Positions 29,959 through 38,210 of a DNA stretch of 45,226 bases are shown piece by piece (the first letter of the stretch is position 1; the number at the start of each line of letters is the position of its first letter). The notes below the pieces were generated by a model. It had not been told where the DNA came from and did no database searches. It worked only from the letters and a program-made list of their open reading frames with translations. The DNA comes from JBMYYR01 sp049609625 (GTDB lineage Bacteria; Bacteroidota; Bacteroidia; Flavobacteriales; CAJXXR01). The translations under genes and the position numbers were made by a program. The DNA lies in the NCBI GenBank assembly GCA_049609625.1, contig JBMYYR010000009.1:1-45226 (forward strand), read 5' to 3'.

Positions 29959-31182
29959 ATGGAATTTCATACACATCGCCTTGCTAATGGCATCAAAGTT
30001 ATACATAAAGTTGTAGATCAGGAAGTTGCCCACTTTTCCTGGATGATTTCTGTGGGCTCTCGACACGAAAAAAAACATCAGTTTGGCTTGGCGCATTTCA
30101 TTGAACATGGATTGTTTAAAGGAACAAAAAAACGAAATATGCGTCCGATTTTGAGTCGGATGGAAAACGTTGGAGGCGAACTAAATGCCTATACCACCAA
30201 AGAAGAAACCTATATTTATTCCTCTTTTTTGGCCTCAGATTTTGAGCGCGCAGTGGAATTGATTGCCGATATTGTGAAGCAATCAACGTTCCCCAAAAAA
30301 GAAATCGAAAAAGAAAAAATTGTCATATTAGACGAAATAAATTCTTATAAAGACAATCCATCCGAACAAATTTTTGATGATTTTGAGGAGTTGATTTTTA
30401 AGAAATCTGATTTAGGTAAAAATATATTAGGCGACAAAAAAAGTGTTTTGTCTTTTGACCAAGAATCTATTTTTGAATTTATTGACCAAAATTATAGTCC
30501 CGACAAAATGCTGTTGTCTTCAGTTGGGAATAGCACGCCTGAAGAGGTTTTTGAGCTCGCCGATCGTTATTTTTCTGACCTCAAAACAAAAAAAACAAAA
30601 GCTTATAAACCAAAACTGAAAGCTTATAAACCGCGAATCAGTTCCCAGAGCATTGCCCAACACCAAAGTCATTATCTACTTGGTTGTCGGACTTTTGGGG
30701 CTAAAGATGAGCGTTGTTCGGCTTTGATTTTGCTCAATAATATTCTTGGCGGCCCGGGTATGAACACTCGTCTAAATCTAAATATTAGAGAAAAACACGG
30801 ACTGACTTATAGCATCGAATCGAATTGTCATTTTTATAGAGATGCAGGTGTGTTTTCTATCTATTTTGGGGCAGACAAAAAGCATAGCGAACGCATCAAA
30901 ATGTTAATTTTCAAAGCGTGTAGAAAGTTGATGACCAAAACACTAAGTGAAAAACAGCTCAAAAAAGCAAAAAAACAACTGTTAGGTCAATTTTATATTG
31001 CACAAGAAAATAACTGTAACCTCATGCTGTCGATGGCAAAAAGCTTGTCGGTTCACGGAAAAGTGGATACCGTGGAAGACATTCAGCAAAACATTGAAGC
31101 AATAACTGCCAAAGACATTCAAGACTTAGCCAAAATCTATCTCGATCCCAAACAATTTTCAACCCTAGAATACACAACCTAA
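29959..31182 (+). CDS. M16-family zinc metallopeptidase (processing-peptidase-like)
   Basis: 407 residues. The inverted zinc motif H46-F-I-E49-H50 (FGLAHFIEHGLFKGTKKRN) and the downstream GGELNAYTTKEETYIY are those of the PqqL/mitochondrial processing peptidase family, with the third ligand in KIVILDEINSYKDNPSEQI. The C-terminal half has the paired LGGPGMNTRLNLNIREKHG and LTYSIES segment, which binds substrate across the subunits. No signal peptide, so it is cytoplasmic or inner-membrane-associated. The enzyme type cleaves small peptides or polypeptides; the substrate is unknown. It sits between pyrD (13 bp) and an O-methyltransferase (1 bp). Confidence 0.92.
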   Translation: MEFHTHRLANGIKVIHKVVDQEVAHFSWMISVGSRHEKKHQFGLAHFIEHGLFKGTKKRNMRPILSRMENVGGELNAYTTKEETYIYSSFLASDFERAVELIADIVKQSTFPKKEIEKEKIVILDEINSYKDNPSEQIFDDFEELIFKKSDLGKNILGDKKSVLSFDQESIFEFIDQNYSPDKMLLSSVGNSTPEEVFELADRYFSDLKTKKTKAYKPKLKAYKPRISSQSIAQHQSHYLLGCRTFGAKDERCSALILLNNILGGPGMNTRLNLNIREKHGLTYSIESNCHFYRDAGVFSIYFGADKKHSERIKMLIFKACRKLMTKTLSEKQLKKAKKQLLGQFYIAQENNCNLMLSMAKSLSVHGKVDTVEDIQQNIEAITAKDIQDLAKIYLDPKQFSTLEYTT

Positions 31183-31183
31183 G

Positions 31184-31816
31184 ATGTTTAGTGCCGAATT
31201 GCTCGATTATTTAACCAAAAATGTAGCTCCCGAACCTGAAATTCTTCAAGATTTAAGGCGTCAAACTCATTTGAAGGTCATTGGCGCAAACATGATCTCT
31301 GGTCATGTCCAAGGCCGATTTTTAGCCATGCTCACATCGTTGTGTAGAGCAAATTCAATTCTCGAAATTGGAACATTTACAGGCTATTCAGCTCTATGTT
31401 TTGCTGAAGGCTTGGCTTTAGATGGCCATATCGATTCTATTGATATTAATGAAGAAACACTCGAATTTGCTCAAGAATTTATTATAAAAGCTGGCTATGA
31501 GCATCAAATAACGCTTCATCATGCTGATGCGATTGAGTGTATTCCGAACTTAAATAAACGCTATGATTTGGTGTTTATAGACGCCGATAAGGAGTTGTAT
31601 TACAATTATTTAGACCTAATATATCCGCTATTAAATCCAAAAGCCTTGGTGCTGGTAGATAATGTACTTTGGCACGGTAAGCTGTTCTCGAAAGAAAAGC
31701 CAGATGCCAAAACTCAAGCTCTTTTAGATTTCAATATCAACATCCAAAAAGACCAGCGGTTTCAATCGTTTATGTTGCCACTGCGCGATGGACTTTATTT
31801 GTTGCAAAAGATTTAG
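31184..31816 (+). CDS. Class I SAM-dependent O-methyltransferase (caffeoyl-CoA OMT-like)
   Basis: 210 residues. SAM motif EIGTFTGYSALCFAEGL, DSIDINEETLEFAQEF, the metal-binding segment DLVFIDADKELYYNYLDL and LVLVDNVLWHGKLF fit the methyltransferase family 3 (COMT-type, Mg2+-dependent), as in RNA-ribose or small-molecule O-methyltransferases (for example TrmR). The substrate cannot be deduced. It starts 1 bp after the M16 stop, so the two are co-transcribed with pyrD. The end LPLRDGLYLLQKI is the usual C-terminus of the family. The length is normal. Confidence 0.92.
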   Translation: MFSAELLDYLTKNVAPEPEILQDLRRQTHLKVIGANMISGHVQGRFLAMLTSLCRANSILEIGTFTGYSALCFAEGLALDGHIDSIDINEETLEFAQEFIIKAGYEHQITLHHADAIECIPNLNKRYDLVFIDADKELYYNYLDLIYPLLNPKALVLVDNVLWHGKLFSKEKPDAKTQALLDFNINIQKDQRFQSFMLPLRDGLYLLQKI

Positions 31817-31849
31817 TCGTTCTGAGCATCATAAGTCAATAGTACACTA

Positions 31850-31909
31850 TTTTTGAAACCTTGTCTTTTGTCCTATAATATATATTATGTTAAATTATGG
31901 TTTCAAAAA
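31850..31909. repeat. Inverted repeat, 11-bp perfect arms, after the O-methyltransferase gene
   Basis: TTTTTGAAACC (31850-31860) and GGTTTCAAAAA (31899-31909) flank a 38-nt AT-rich loop. The location 33 bp after the stop suggests a terminator, although the long loop and lack of a T run make this weak. Confidence 0.5.
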
Positions 31910-32109
31910 CACAAAACCTCCTTATCAATCCTCAAAGTAGTTTTTTAGAACGTCTCTCTCTGTTTTGACTTTATTTCGGATAATTTCATCATATTTGAAA
32001 TTTACTAACACTATATCCTTTCGTATCTTACTGACTACCAATGAGTAGCTTAATAGTTTTAATAATCTAGTCTCGCGACAGAGCTAGCAAACGAGCGTTA
32101 GTCTAGGAT

Positions 32110-32148
32110 TCTGATTGTGAAATCTGATTATAAAATCTGATTGTGAAA
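32110..32148. repeat. Three tandem 13-bp units
   Basis: TCTGATTGTGAAA, TCTGATTATAAAA and TCTGATTGTGAAA occur consecutively; units one and three are identical and the middle differs at two positions. The short size suggests slippage or a binding-site array. Confidence 0.7.
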
Positions 32149-32294
32149 TTTTGCTGTGTCGCTCAAATCTCCGTATTCGAATGGATAACTCAAAAATGCA
32201 ATCAATTGATTTACAGTTTCTTTTTTATAAAAAAAACTACACTTGATAACATCCTCAAACTTGAAAATGACAGCGCCTCTCCCCTTCTAAAACA

Positions 32295-32390
32295 TCACAA
32301 CTTCATTCCATACATCTTATCATCAAGTTCTTTCCAATTAGGAATATATTTAGAAAGTTCTGCCCAAAATTCTTTTGAATGATTTTTAAT
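32295..32390 (-). pseudogene. C-terminal remnant of an unidentified protein
   Basis: Read on the minus strand, 32 residues (starting near KNHSKEFWAELSKYIPNWKE and ending DKMYGMKL) run up to a stop at 32295-32297. The string is clearly protein-like; the 'FW..L..YIPNW' ending is reminiscent of DndB/DGQHR-type proteins, but I cannot confirm that. The frame enters the end repeat at 32391 and meets a stop inside it at once, so the rest of the gene is missing. This fits a gene broken by an element insertion or rearrangement. Confidence 0.55.
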
Positions 32391-32490
32391 TTGGCTCTAT
32401 ATTGAATACTGTGGGTAAATGTTCAAAATTTATGCACAAAAACACGAAGTGCATGCTCCGTGGGTTTACTTTTTTTTTACCGAGGAGAGT
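32391..32490 (+). repeat. Copy of the dispersed end repeat, abutting a gene remnant
   Basis: It begins TTGGCTCTATATTGAA and continues to TGTGGGTAA at 32418, matching the left end at 26017-26044 in 25 of 28 positions. The match continues for about 35 bp beyond (TTTATGC, CAAAAACACGA) and fades near GAGTTTT. Only one end is present; no facing copy was found before the next gene. Confidence 0.7.
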
Positions 32491-32507
32491 TTTGCGGATT
32501 TAAGGTA

Positions 32508-32939
32508 TTAAATTTCCAAAGCGTCAACAATAAGATTATGATCTTCCTCATCATGCAATCCTGAAACTGTTACTATTGCAATCATTCCAGCATGTTTAAC
32601 GAAAACAGGAATGGAACCACCTTTAGCCAAATATACTTTTTCATCGAGCGCAAAGGTTTCGCTTAGAGTCATGTTGTTGTTTATTAGATCATGTTTTACG
32701 CTTAGAGAACTTTCCTCAAAATGCTTGACTAAATTAGCTTTTCTGCTCAACCACAGATGTTTGTCGGCAGGAAGCTCATCATCAACAAATAAAAAAATAG
32801 AGTGATTGAGCCGCTCTACACTAACGGCAATATGTTGATTTCTTTCCTTTGCAAGAGTTGCAATAGCCAAACCCATTTCAAGTCCAATCCGATTGGTAAA
32901 GCACTCTAGCTCTATACGTTTTAATGTTGTTTGTTTCAT
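32508..32939 (-). CDS. UPF0303 / heme-degrading-domain (GlcG/HbpS-like) family protein
   Basis: 143 residues. The start KQTTLKRIELECFTNRIGLE, LFVDDELPADKHLWLSRKAN, HFEESSLSV, the 'FALDE..YLAKGGSIPVFVK' loop and the end IVTVSGLHDEEDHNLIVDAL match the UPF0303 branch of the haem-degrading domain superfamily (yeast YBR137W-like). Members are small cytoplasmic proteins of uncertain function, some of which bind heme or cobalamin. The length is normal. It is not linked to the antiporter gene behind it (63 bp gap). The promoter box at 32968-32975 serves it. Confidence 0.85.
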   Translation of the reverse strand: MKQTTLKRIELECFTNRIGLEMGLAIATLAKERNQHIAVSVERLNHSIFLFVDDELPADKHLWLSRKANLVKHFEESSLSVKHDLINNNMTLSETFALDEKVYLAKGGSIPVFVKHAGMIAIVTVSGLHDEEDHNLIVDALEI

Positions 32940-32967
32940 CTGTTTGAGGTTTTTTTTAAAGGAATTG

Positions 32968-32975
32968 CAAAGGTA
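32968..32975 (-). promoter_or_regulatory. Promoter -7 box (TACCTTTG on minus) of the UPF0303 gene
   Basis: The plus strand reads CAAAGGTA, an exact TAnnTTTG match on the minus strand, 28 bp before the ATG at 32939. Confidence 0.5.
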
Positions 32976-33002
32976 TAGGTCTTATGCTATGTTGTCTAAG
33001 TA

Positions 33003-34985
33003 TCAATTAACTAACTTTCTGAATTGTTCAATTTTTCTTTGATCACCTTGTACATAAAGTACGTCGCCCTGCTTTAAGATTTCGCTAGAGTCTATGTTGA
33101 CCAAAATTTCATTTTCTCTTGTAATACCTAATATATTAACGCCATATTCAACTCTTAAATTCAAATCAATTAATGGTTTTCCTAGAATCTTATTGCTGTC
33201 AGCAGACATTCTTAGGCAACTAATGTTTAAGTCCATCAATTTTCTAGGTCTAAAATTGGTAGAAACCTTTAAGTCATCTTTAAATAGTTGATAATTATCA
33301 GACCTTACTTTATCTATAAGTTCTTCAATATCACTTTCGGGTACAAGAAAGTTGTGTAAAATATGCTCAAAAATTTGGATGGATGTTTCAAATTCTTCGG
33401 GAATGACCTCATCGGCTCCAAGAGCCAACAATTCGGAGGCTTTGGAAACGTATCTGGTTCGAACAACCAAATACAGCGAGTCGGATATAGAGCGAATGTT
33501 TCTGAGAATTGTTTCTGTTGCAATATTCCCCGAAACGGCAATAACAGCAGCTCTTGCGTTGGATAAATGAACGGCTTCAAGGATATGAGGTTCGGTAGCA
33601 TCTCCAAAAATTATGGGAAGTCCTTTTTGTTTTTCTCTTTGAACAATTTTAGCGTTGGTTTCGAGCACAACAAAAGGAATATTACTGGCTTTGGCTGCTT
33701 TGGCGAGGTTACTTCCGTTTATTCCATACCCGATAATGACTAAATGATTAGTCAGATGTTGTTCTGATAGTTCATCTAAATTACCCTCCTCTACAGAAGT
33801 CTGATTGAGTCCAATTTTTTGAGAAATTTTCATGTACCGAGTAGCAATTTTCTCCGAGAAAATAATAACAAAGGGCGTAAGAATCATTGAAACAATAGAA
33901 ATGGACAAAAAATATTGATTGGTTTGCGGGCTTATCAAATTGTATTCGATGCCTACTTTGGAAAGAATAAAAGCAAATTCACCGATCTGAAACAGAGACA
34001 AGCCTGTTAGTAAGGCTGTTTTTGAAGAATAGTTGAGCAATCGAATAGCGACAGCAACTATCAAAGATTTCAAAACCAAAACAACGAGAACCAATACAAT
34101 AATAAGTGGAATATTGGCAACAAAGAAGTTGACATCCAACAACATACCTACCGAAACAAAGAAGAAGCTCGTAAACAACTCTCTAAACGGAAGAATAATA
34201 CTTGTAGCCTGGTGGCTATATTCTGATTCGGAAACAATAAGTCCAGCAATAAAAGCACCCAAAGCAAGCGATAGGCCAATTTCGGAGGTAAGAAAAGCAA
34301 TTGCAAAACAGAGTGTTACGGTTACTAGAAGGAATAGTTCTTTGCTGTTGGTTTTGGCTACCGCGTGCATCAGTTTGGGAACAATAAACCGAGCTAAAAT
34401 GTAGGTTACGGCAACCACAAGCACCGATTTTAAGAGTAGCATCAAGATTTCTAAACCAAGAGCCGTGGATTCGCCCGCCATCATGGGCGTAACGAGCATC
34501 ATTGGCACCACAATAATATCCTGAAAAATTAGAATAGCTAAGGCATTTCGAGCATGTGGCTCAGAGATTTCTTGTCGGTCTTGAAGTGTTTTGAGTACAA
34601 TGGCGGTACTCGATAATGAAAATAAAAAGCCTATAAACACAGATTCTGTCCAAGAATTACCAAGAAAATGATAGAGTATTGCGGCAAGCCCGATGGTTAG
34701 TCCGACTTGTAAAAATCCGCCAATAAAAACTGTTTTTTTGATCGAAATCAACTGTTTTATAGACAGTTCCATTCCTATAACAAATAGCAAAAGAATGACG
34801 CCAACCTCCGACAAAACTTCCACTTCTTTTACCGCATTGATCAAACTTAAACCATAAGGGCCTATAAGCACTCCTGTTAGCAAAAATCCAATTATAGATG
34901 GAAGTTTTAGTCGTTGTAAAACAAAAACAATTGCCACAGAACATGTTAATAAGGTTAGAATATCTTGGAGTAAAGGAATGTGCAT
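33003..34985 (-). CDS. Kef-type CPA2 cation:proton antiporter with TrkA-N and TrkA-C domains
   Basis: 660 residues. About 12 membrane helices fill residues 1-390 (GVILLLFVIGMELSIKQLI; SLSSTAIVLKTLQDRQE; EIGLSLALGAFIAGLIVSES; FFFVSVGMLLDVNFF), the CPA2 fold with the conserved Q/D ion-binding region. A cytoplasmic TrkA-N domain (about 413-530) begins HLVIIGYGINGSNLAKAAKA and binds NAD(H) or nucleotides; a RCK/TrkA-C domain fills about 570-660. This is the domain layout of KefB/KefC and of K+/H+ or Na+/H+ antiporters of this type. It exchanges a monovalent cation for protons across the inner membrane; ion selectivity is not predictable. The next genes on the same strand are the transhydrogenase operon, 230 bp away. 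Confidence 0.9.
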   Translation of the reverse strand: MHIPLLQDILTLLTCSVAIVFVLQRLKLPSIIGFLLTGVLIGPYGLSLINAVKEVEVLSEVGVILLLFVIGMELSIKQLISIKKTVFIGGFLQVGLTIGLAAILYHFLGNSWTESVFIGFLFSLSSTAIVLKTLQDRQEISEPHARNALAILIFQDIIVVPMMLVTPMMAGESTALGLEILMLLLKSVLVVAVTYILARFIVPKLMHAVAKTNSKELFLLVTVTLCFAIAFLTSEIGLSLALGAFIAGLIVSESEYSHQATSIILPFRELFTSFFFVSVGMLLDVNFFVANIPLIIVLVLVVLVLKSLIVAVAIRLLNYSSKTALLTGLSLFQIGEFAFILSKVGIEYNLISPQTNQYFLSISIVSMILTPFVIIFSEKIATRYMKISQKIGLNQTSVEEGNLDELSEQHLTNHLVIIGYGINGSNLAKAAKASNIPFVVLETNAKIVQREKQKGLPIIFGDATEPHILEAVHLSNARAAVIAVSGNIATETILRNIRSISDSLYLVVRTRYVSKASELLALGADEVIPEEFETSIQIFEHILHNFLVPESDIEELIDKVRSDNYQLFKDDLKVSTNFRPRKLMDLNISCLRMSADSNKILGKPLIDLNLRVEYGVNILGITRENEILVNIDSSEILKQGDVLYVQGDQRKIEQFRKLVN

Positions 34986-35071
34986 AAGTCGGTTTAGTTT
35001 ATGTTTTTGAGGACAAGATACGTTTTAGATACAAGACATTTTTTTTGTCTATCGATTCATTATAAAACGCA

Positions 35072-35109
35072 ATCGCCTGTTAGAGCAACTTGTCGTTCTA
35101 ACAGGCGAT
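35072..35109. terminator. Perfect hairpin between pntB and the antiporter gene
   Basis: A perfect 13-bp stem (ATCGCCTGTTAGA / TCTAACAGGCGAT) with a 12-nt loop lies about 107 bp beyond the pntB stop. It has no long T run, so it is a possible terminator or processing site. Confidence 0.5.
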
Positions 35110-35215
35110 AAACTGAATAGTCTTCCAGCAAGTCAATGCTTATTATAAGCATGTTTTTTTGGACTTAATGGAACTGTTCACGATCGATTTAGTTGTTCAA
35201 ATCGGTATGCTTGTG

Positions 35216-36607
35216 TTATATTTTTTTGAGTTCGTCTACAATTTGAACCAAACTGGCTTTAGCATCGCCAAACAGAAGTTTACAATTTGTTTTTTCAAAA
35301 AGAGGGTTTCTAGCTCCAGAATATCCAGCTGCCATTCCTCTTTTCATCACAATAACTTGTTTTGCTTGATAGGCTTTTATTATCGGCATGCCATAAATTA
35401 CACTGTTTTCATCATCTTCAGCGGCAGGGTTTACAACGTCATTGGCCCCAATGATAATAGCTGCATCAAATTGTTCCATCGAGTCGTTGATATCATCCAT
35501 GTCTTTGATGTAGTCGTAATCAATATTAGCTTCAGCAAGCAAAACATTCATGTGCCCAGGCATTCTACCTGCCACAGGATGAATAATATAGGTTACTTCT
35601 GCTCCTTTGTTCATCAAATTTTTCTGCAGCTCAAAACAGGCTTGTTGTGCCTGAGCAACCGCCATACCGTAGCCCGGAATGATGGCTATTTTTTTGGAAA
35701 AAGCCAATACCGAAGCGGTTTCTATTGACGTAATTGGTTGTACTTCTATTTCGCCCTGATCATTATCTTGTGTAAAGCCTCCTTTTTTCATTTTTCCGGC
35801 CAATACAGTTGCTAGCGAGCGATTCATCGCCGTACACATTTGCACGGTTAAGAAAATACCTGTGGCACCTACCAATATACCACCAACGAGCATGATGGGG
35901 CTATCGAAGGCTATCCCTGAAAATGCAGTCGCAATTCCTGTTATGGCATTCAAAAAAGAAACCAGAACGGGCATGTCGGCTCCTCCGATGGGTAGCGTAA
36001 ATGTGATTCCGTAGACCAATGAAGCAAATGAAATAATGAGTAAAAAACTCATGAAAGACAAGCCTATGTTTGGCATTAAGAAAAAGGCTGTGCTTCCGGC
36101 AATGAGTACCACAAGTAGAGCTCTAGATAGGCCAAGCATTAGATTTTGGTTGCCAAATTTGAGTTTATTGTCTAGTTTGAAATAAGCCACAAGACTTCCT
36201 GAAAAGGATATCGCTCCCAAAATCGCTCCAAGTGCTAAAACCAAAGCAGTAAGGGTCGTCAATTCCGAATTAATAATGACTTCGTTGATACTGATAATCA
36301 CAGCACTAGCACCACCTAAGGCATTGAACAAAGAAACGAGCTGTGGCATACCAGTCATTTCTACTTTGTAGGCCATTAGTCGTCCGATGATTGTTCCGAC
36401 GGTTAGTCCCGAAATAAGAAAAATAATATTGACAGTTTTAGGCGAATTACTTGTAATGAGGACTGCTGTAGCTACTATAGCGATTAGCATTCCAAGTGCG
36501 GCAATATAATTACCAGTTTTTGCTTTGGCTGGGTCTCCCATCAATTTTAATCCGAGAATAAAACCAACAGCAGCCAATAAATAAGCGAGTTGTATTAATA
36601 AGTCCAT
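35216..36607 (-). CDS. pntB: NAD(P) transhydrogenase subunit beta
   Basis: 463 residues. Nine or so membrane helices (for example IQLAYLLAAVGFILGLKLMG; YIAALGMLIAIVATAVLI; TVGTIIGRLMAYKVEMTGMP) are followed by the NADP(H)-binding domain III (from about 290) with IIPGYGMAVAQAQQACFEL, VTYIIHPVAGRMPGHMNVLL and IIGANDVVNPAAEDDENSV. It couples hydride transfer from NADH to NADP+ with proton entry, so it supplies NADPH. It is the last gene of the pntA1-pntA2-pntB set, and the start overlaps the stop of pntA2 by 1 bp (TAATG). The length is normal. Confidence 0.96.
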   Translation of the reverse strand: MDLLIQLAYLLAAVGFILGLKLMGDPAKAKTGNYIAALGMLIAIVATAVLITSNSPKTVNIIFLISGLTVGTIIGRLMAYKVEMTGMPQLVSLFNALGGASAVIISINEVIINSELTTLTALVLALGAILGAISFSGSLVAYFKLDNKLKFGNQNLMLGLSRALLVVLIAGSTAFFLMPNIGLSFMSFLLIISFASLVYGITFTLPIGGADMPVLVSFLNAITGIATAFSGIAFDSPIMLVGGILVGATGIFLTVQMCTAMNRSLATVLAGKMKKGGFTQDNDQGEIEVQPITSIETASVLAFSKKIAIIPGYGMAVAQAQQACFELQKNLMNKGAEVTYIIHPVAGRMPGHMNVLLAEANIDYDYIKDMDDINDSMEQFDAAIIIGANDVVNPAAEDDENSVIYGMPIIKAYQAKQVIVMKRGMAAGYSGARNPLFEKTNCKLLFGDAKASLVQIVDELKKI

Positions 36608-36912
36608 TATTTTTTATTTTTGGTTGAAAACATGGATAGCATTCTATGGGTTACAAAAAAACCACCTGCTATGTTTATTGTTGCCATAATGATAGCTAGC
36701 GTAGCTAAGCTCATGTCCATATAAGCCTCCGAGGGAACGGATAAAAGTTGAATGATTGCACCAATTAGTATCACGCCGCTGATGGCATTAGCGCCCGACA
36801 TGAGTGGTGTGTGCAAAATGGCTGGAATGTTTTTAATCACCTCTATTCCAATAAGGAGGCTAAAGACAAGAACGTAAATTCCGTCTATGTTTGAGATAAA
36901 ATACTGTGTCAT
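36607..36912 (-). CDS. pntA2: NAD(P) transhydrogenase subunit alpha, membrane part (alpha-2)
   Basis: 101 residues with three membrane helices (IYVLVFSLLIGIEVIKNIP; NAISGVILIGAIIQLLS; LATLAIIMATINIAGGFFVT) and the conserved HTPLMSGANAISG. It is the separate C-terminal membrane domain of the alpha subunit, which is fused to alpha-1 in E. coli but split in this phylum. The gene starts 14 bp after pntA1 and ends overlapping pntB by 1 bp. The protein completes the proton channel together with PntB. Confidence 0.95.
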   Translation of the reverse strand: MTQYFISNIDGIYVLVFSLLIGIEVIKNIPAILHTPLMSGANAISGVILIGAIIQLLSVPSEAYMDMSLATLAIIMATINIAGGFFVTHRMLSMFSTKNKK

Positions 36913-36926
36913 GTTATTTTTCTAAT

Positions 36927-38045
36927 TTAGTTAGCCCCAATGACTGTTTTGACTCTTTCGTTTGTTATTTCGCCGTTTGTAATAACTCTTGTGGCGTTGA
37001 TAATTTCATCTTCTTCTTGGTCTGAGTTTGCCAAAAAGTGTTTTAAGTAAGAGGTAAAGTTGTTTCCGAGTAGAAATGAAGCTGATTTTGAGCTTTTTGC
37101 TAATAAATTGGTATCACCAACAACGGTAATATGGTTGGCGCTAAGAATGGTTTTCCCTGCTTCGCTCCAAGCGCAATTTCCGCCCGAATCGGCTGCCAAA
37201 TCAACAATAACAGAACCAGGCTTCATGTTTTGCAAGGCTTTTTCGCTTACCAAAAGTGGAGCTTTTTTTCCAGGAATCCTTGCCGTACAAATAATAATAT
37301 CGGCTTCGATACACTCGTCATACAATATACGATCCACTTTTTCTAAATAATCTTTTGATTGCTCTACGGCATAACCACCTGCCGATGCATTGTCTATAGC
37401 GCCTTCTATGTCTACAAATTGAGCTCCCAGACTTTCTACATCCGTTTTGGCAACTGCTCTAACGTCAAACGCTCTAACAACAGCGCCTAAACGCCTAGCG
37501 GTTGCAATGGCCTGCAAACCTGCAACTCCTGCGCCTAAAATCAGTACTTTTGCTGGGCGCAACGTACCGCCAGCTCCAGAAATCATTGGAATGGTGGATG
37601 TGCTAAGCGAAGCTGCGTTGAGCACGGCTTTGTAGCCCAAAATTGAGGCTGCCGAGGACAAAATATCCATCGACTGGGCAATGGTTGTTCTTGGAAGCAA
37701 ATTCAGACTATAGAGATTAATTCCAGTTTTTTGGTAGGGCTCCAATGTTTTTGAATTTCCTAAGACATCATAGGCTCCGATAACGGTTTTGGCGCTATGG
37801 ATTGAATCGGTATCTAAACTGGTGTTGTAGGTAAGGAGAATTTCGGAAGCATCGATAAGCTCTTGTCTTGAATCTACTATTGTTGCGCCTGCAAGTTTGT
37901 AGCTTTCATCCGAATAGCCTGCTTCTATTCCTGCTTTGGTTTCAACATAAAAATCTGCTTTGGTTTTTAGCTGTTTGATGTTGTCTGGCGAAAGCACTGC
38001 AATATTGCTCTGCTCATCATCCCTTAATAAACCTATTTTTTTCAT
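36927..38045 (-). CDS. pntA1: NAD(P) transhydrogenase subunit alpha, soluble NAD-binding part (alpha-1)
   Basis: 372 residues from the ATG at 38045; the longer frame to 38081 adds 12 residues not found in the family. Domain I is visible: the start KKIGLLRDDEQSNIAVLSPD, a NAD-binding Rossmann fold with KVLILGAGVAGLQAIATARR, LGAVVRAFDVRAVAK, and IPGKKAPLLVSEKALQNMKP. It binds NADH and hands the hydride to NADP+ bound to PntB. First of the three pnt genes. A terminator of the preceding glutamate dehydrogenase gene lies 74-118 bp upstream, so the operon is independent. No clear promoter box could be fixed (TGTATTTG near 38064 is one base off). Confidence 0.95.
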   Translation of the reverse strand: MKKIGLLRDDEQSNIAVLSPDNIKQLKTKADFYVETKAGIEAGYSDESYKLAGATIVDSRQELIDASEILLTYNTSLDTDSIHSAKTVIGAYDVLGNSKTLEPYQKTGINLYSLNLLPRTTIAQSMDILSSAASILGYKAVLNAASLSTSTIPMISGAGGTLRPAKVLILGAGVAGLQAIATARRLGAVVRAFDVRAVAKTDVESLGAQFVDIEGAIDNASAGGYAVEQSKDYLEKVDRILYDECIEADIIICTARIPGKKAPLLVSEKALQNMKPGSVIVDLAADSGGNCAWSEAGKTILSANHITVVGDTNLLAKSSKSASFLLGNNFTSYLKHFLANSDQEEDEIINATRVITNGEITNERVKTVIGAN

Positions 38046-38118
38046 ACTCGGTTTTGTTTTAGTTTCAAATACATTGAACAATCTAAAAGCTAAACTTAGC
38101 TCATTTCAGCTTCGGATT

Positions 38119-38163
38119 AAAAAAAACCACCTACTCATTTGGCCATAACCAAATTGAAGGTGG
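38119..38163 (-). terminator. Terminator of the glutamate dehydrogenase gene
   Basis: On the minus strand CCACCT pairs with AGGTGG and an inner AATTTGG pairs with CCAAAT, followed by a run of eight T. It lies 48 bp after the gdh stop. Confidence 0.85.
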
Positions 38164-38210
38164 CTTTCTGGTTCAACGTATATTTTTTTTGTCTTGACTA
38201 AGCCGTCTGT

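Larger units (their letters stand above)
31817..32507. other. Non-coding stretch with repeats and a gene remnant
   Basis: 691 bp. It holds an inverted repeat at 31850-31909, three 13-bp tandem units at 32110-32148, the 3' end of an unidentified minus-strand gene at 32295-32390, and a copy of the dispersed end repeat from 32391. The rest is AT-rich with no recognisable gene, and no TAnnTTTG box of note was found. Confidence 0.55.

Noticed and set aside
32110..32148. CRISPR-like or MITE array
   Set aside because: Only three units of 13 bp without spacers; better explained as a minisatellite.
32143..32382. 79-codon plus-strand frame in the repeat-rich gap
   Set aside because: It is the antisense of the protein-like remnant at 32295-32390 and of AT-rich repeats; the minus-strand reading is clearly the coding one.
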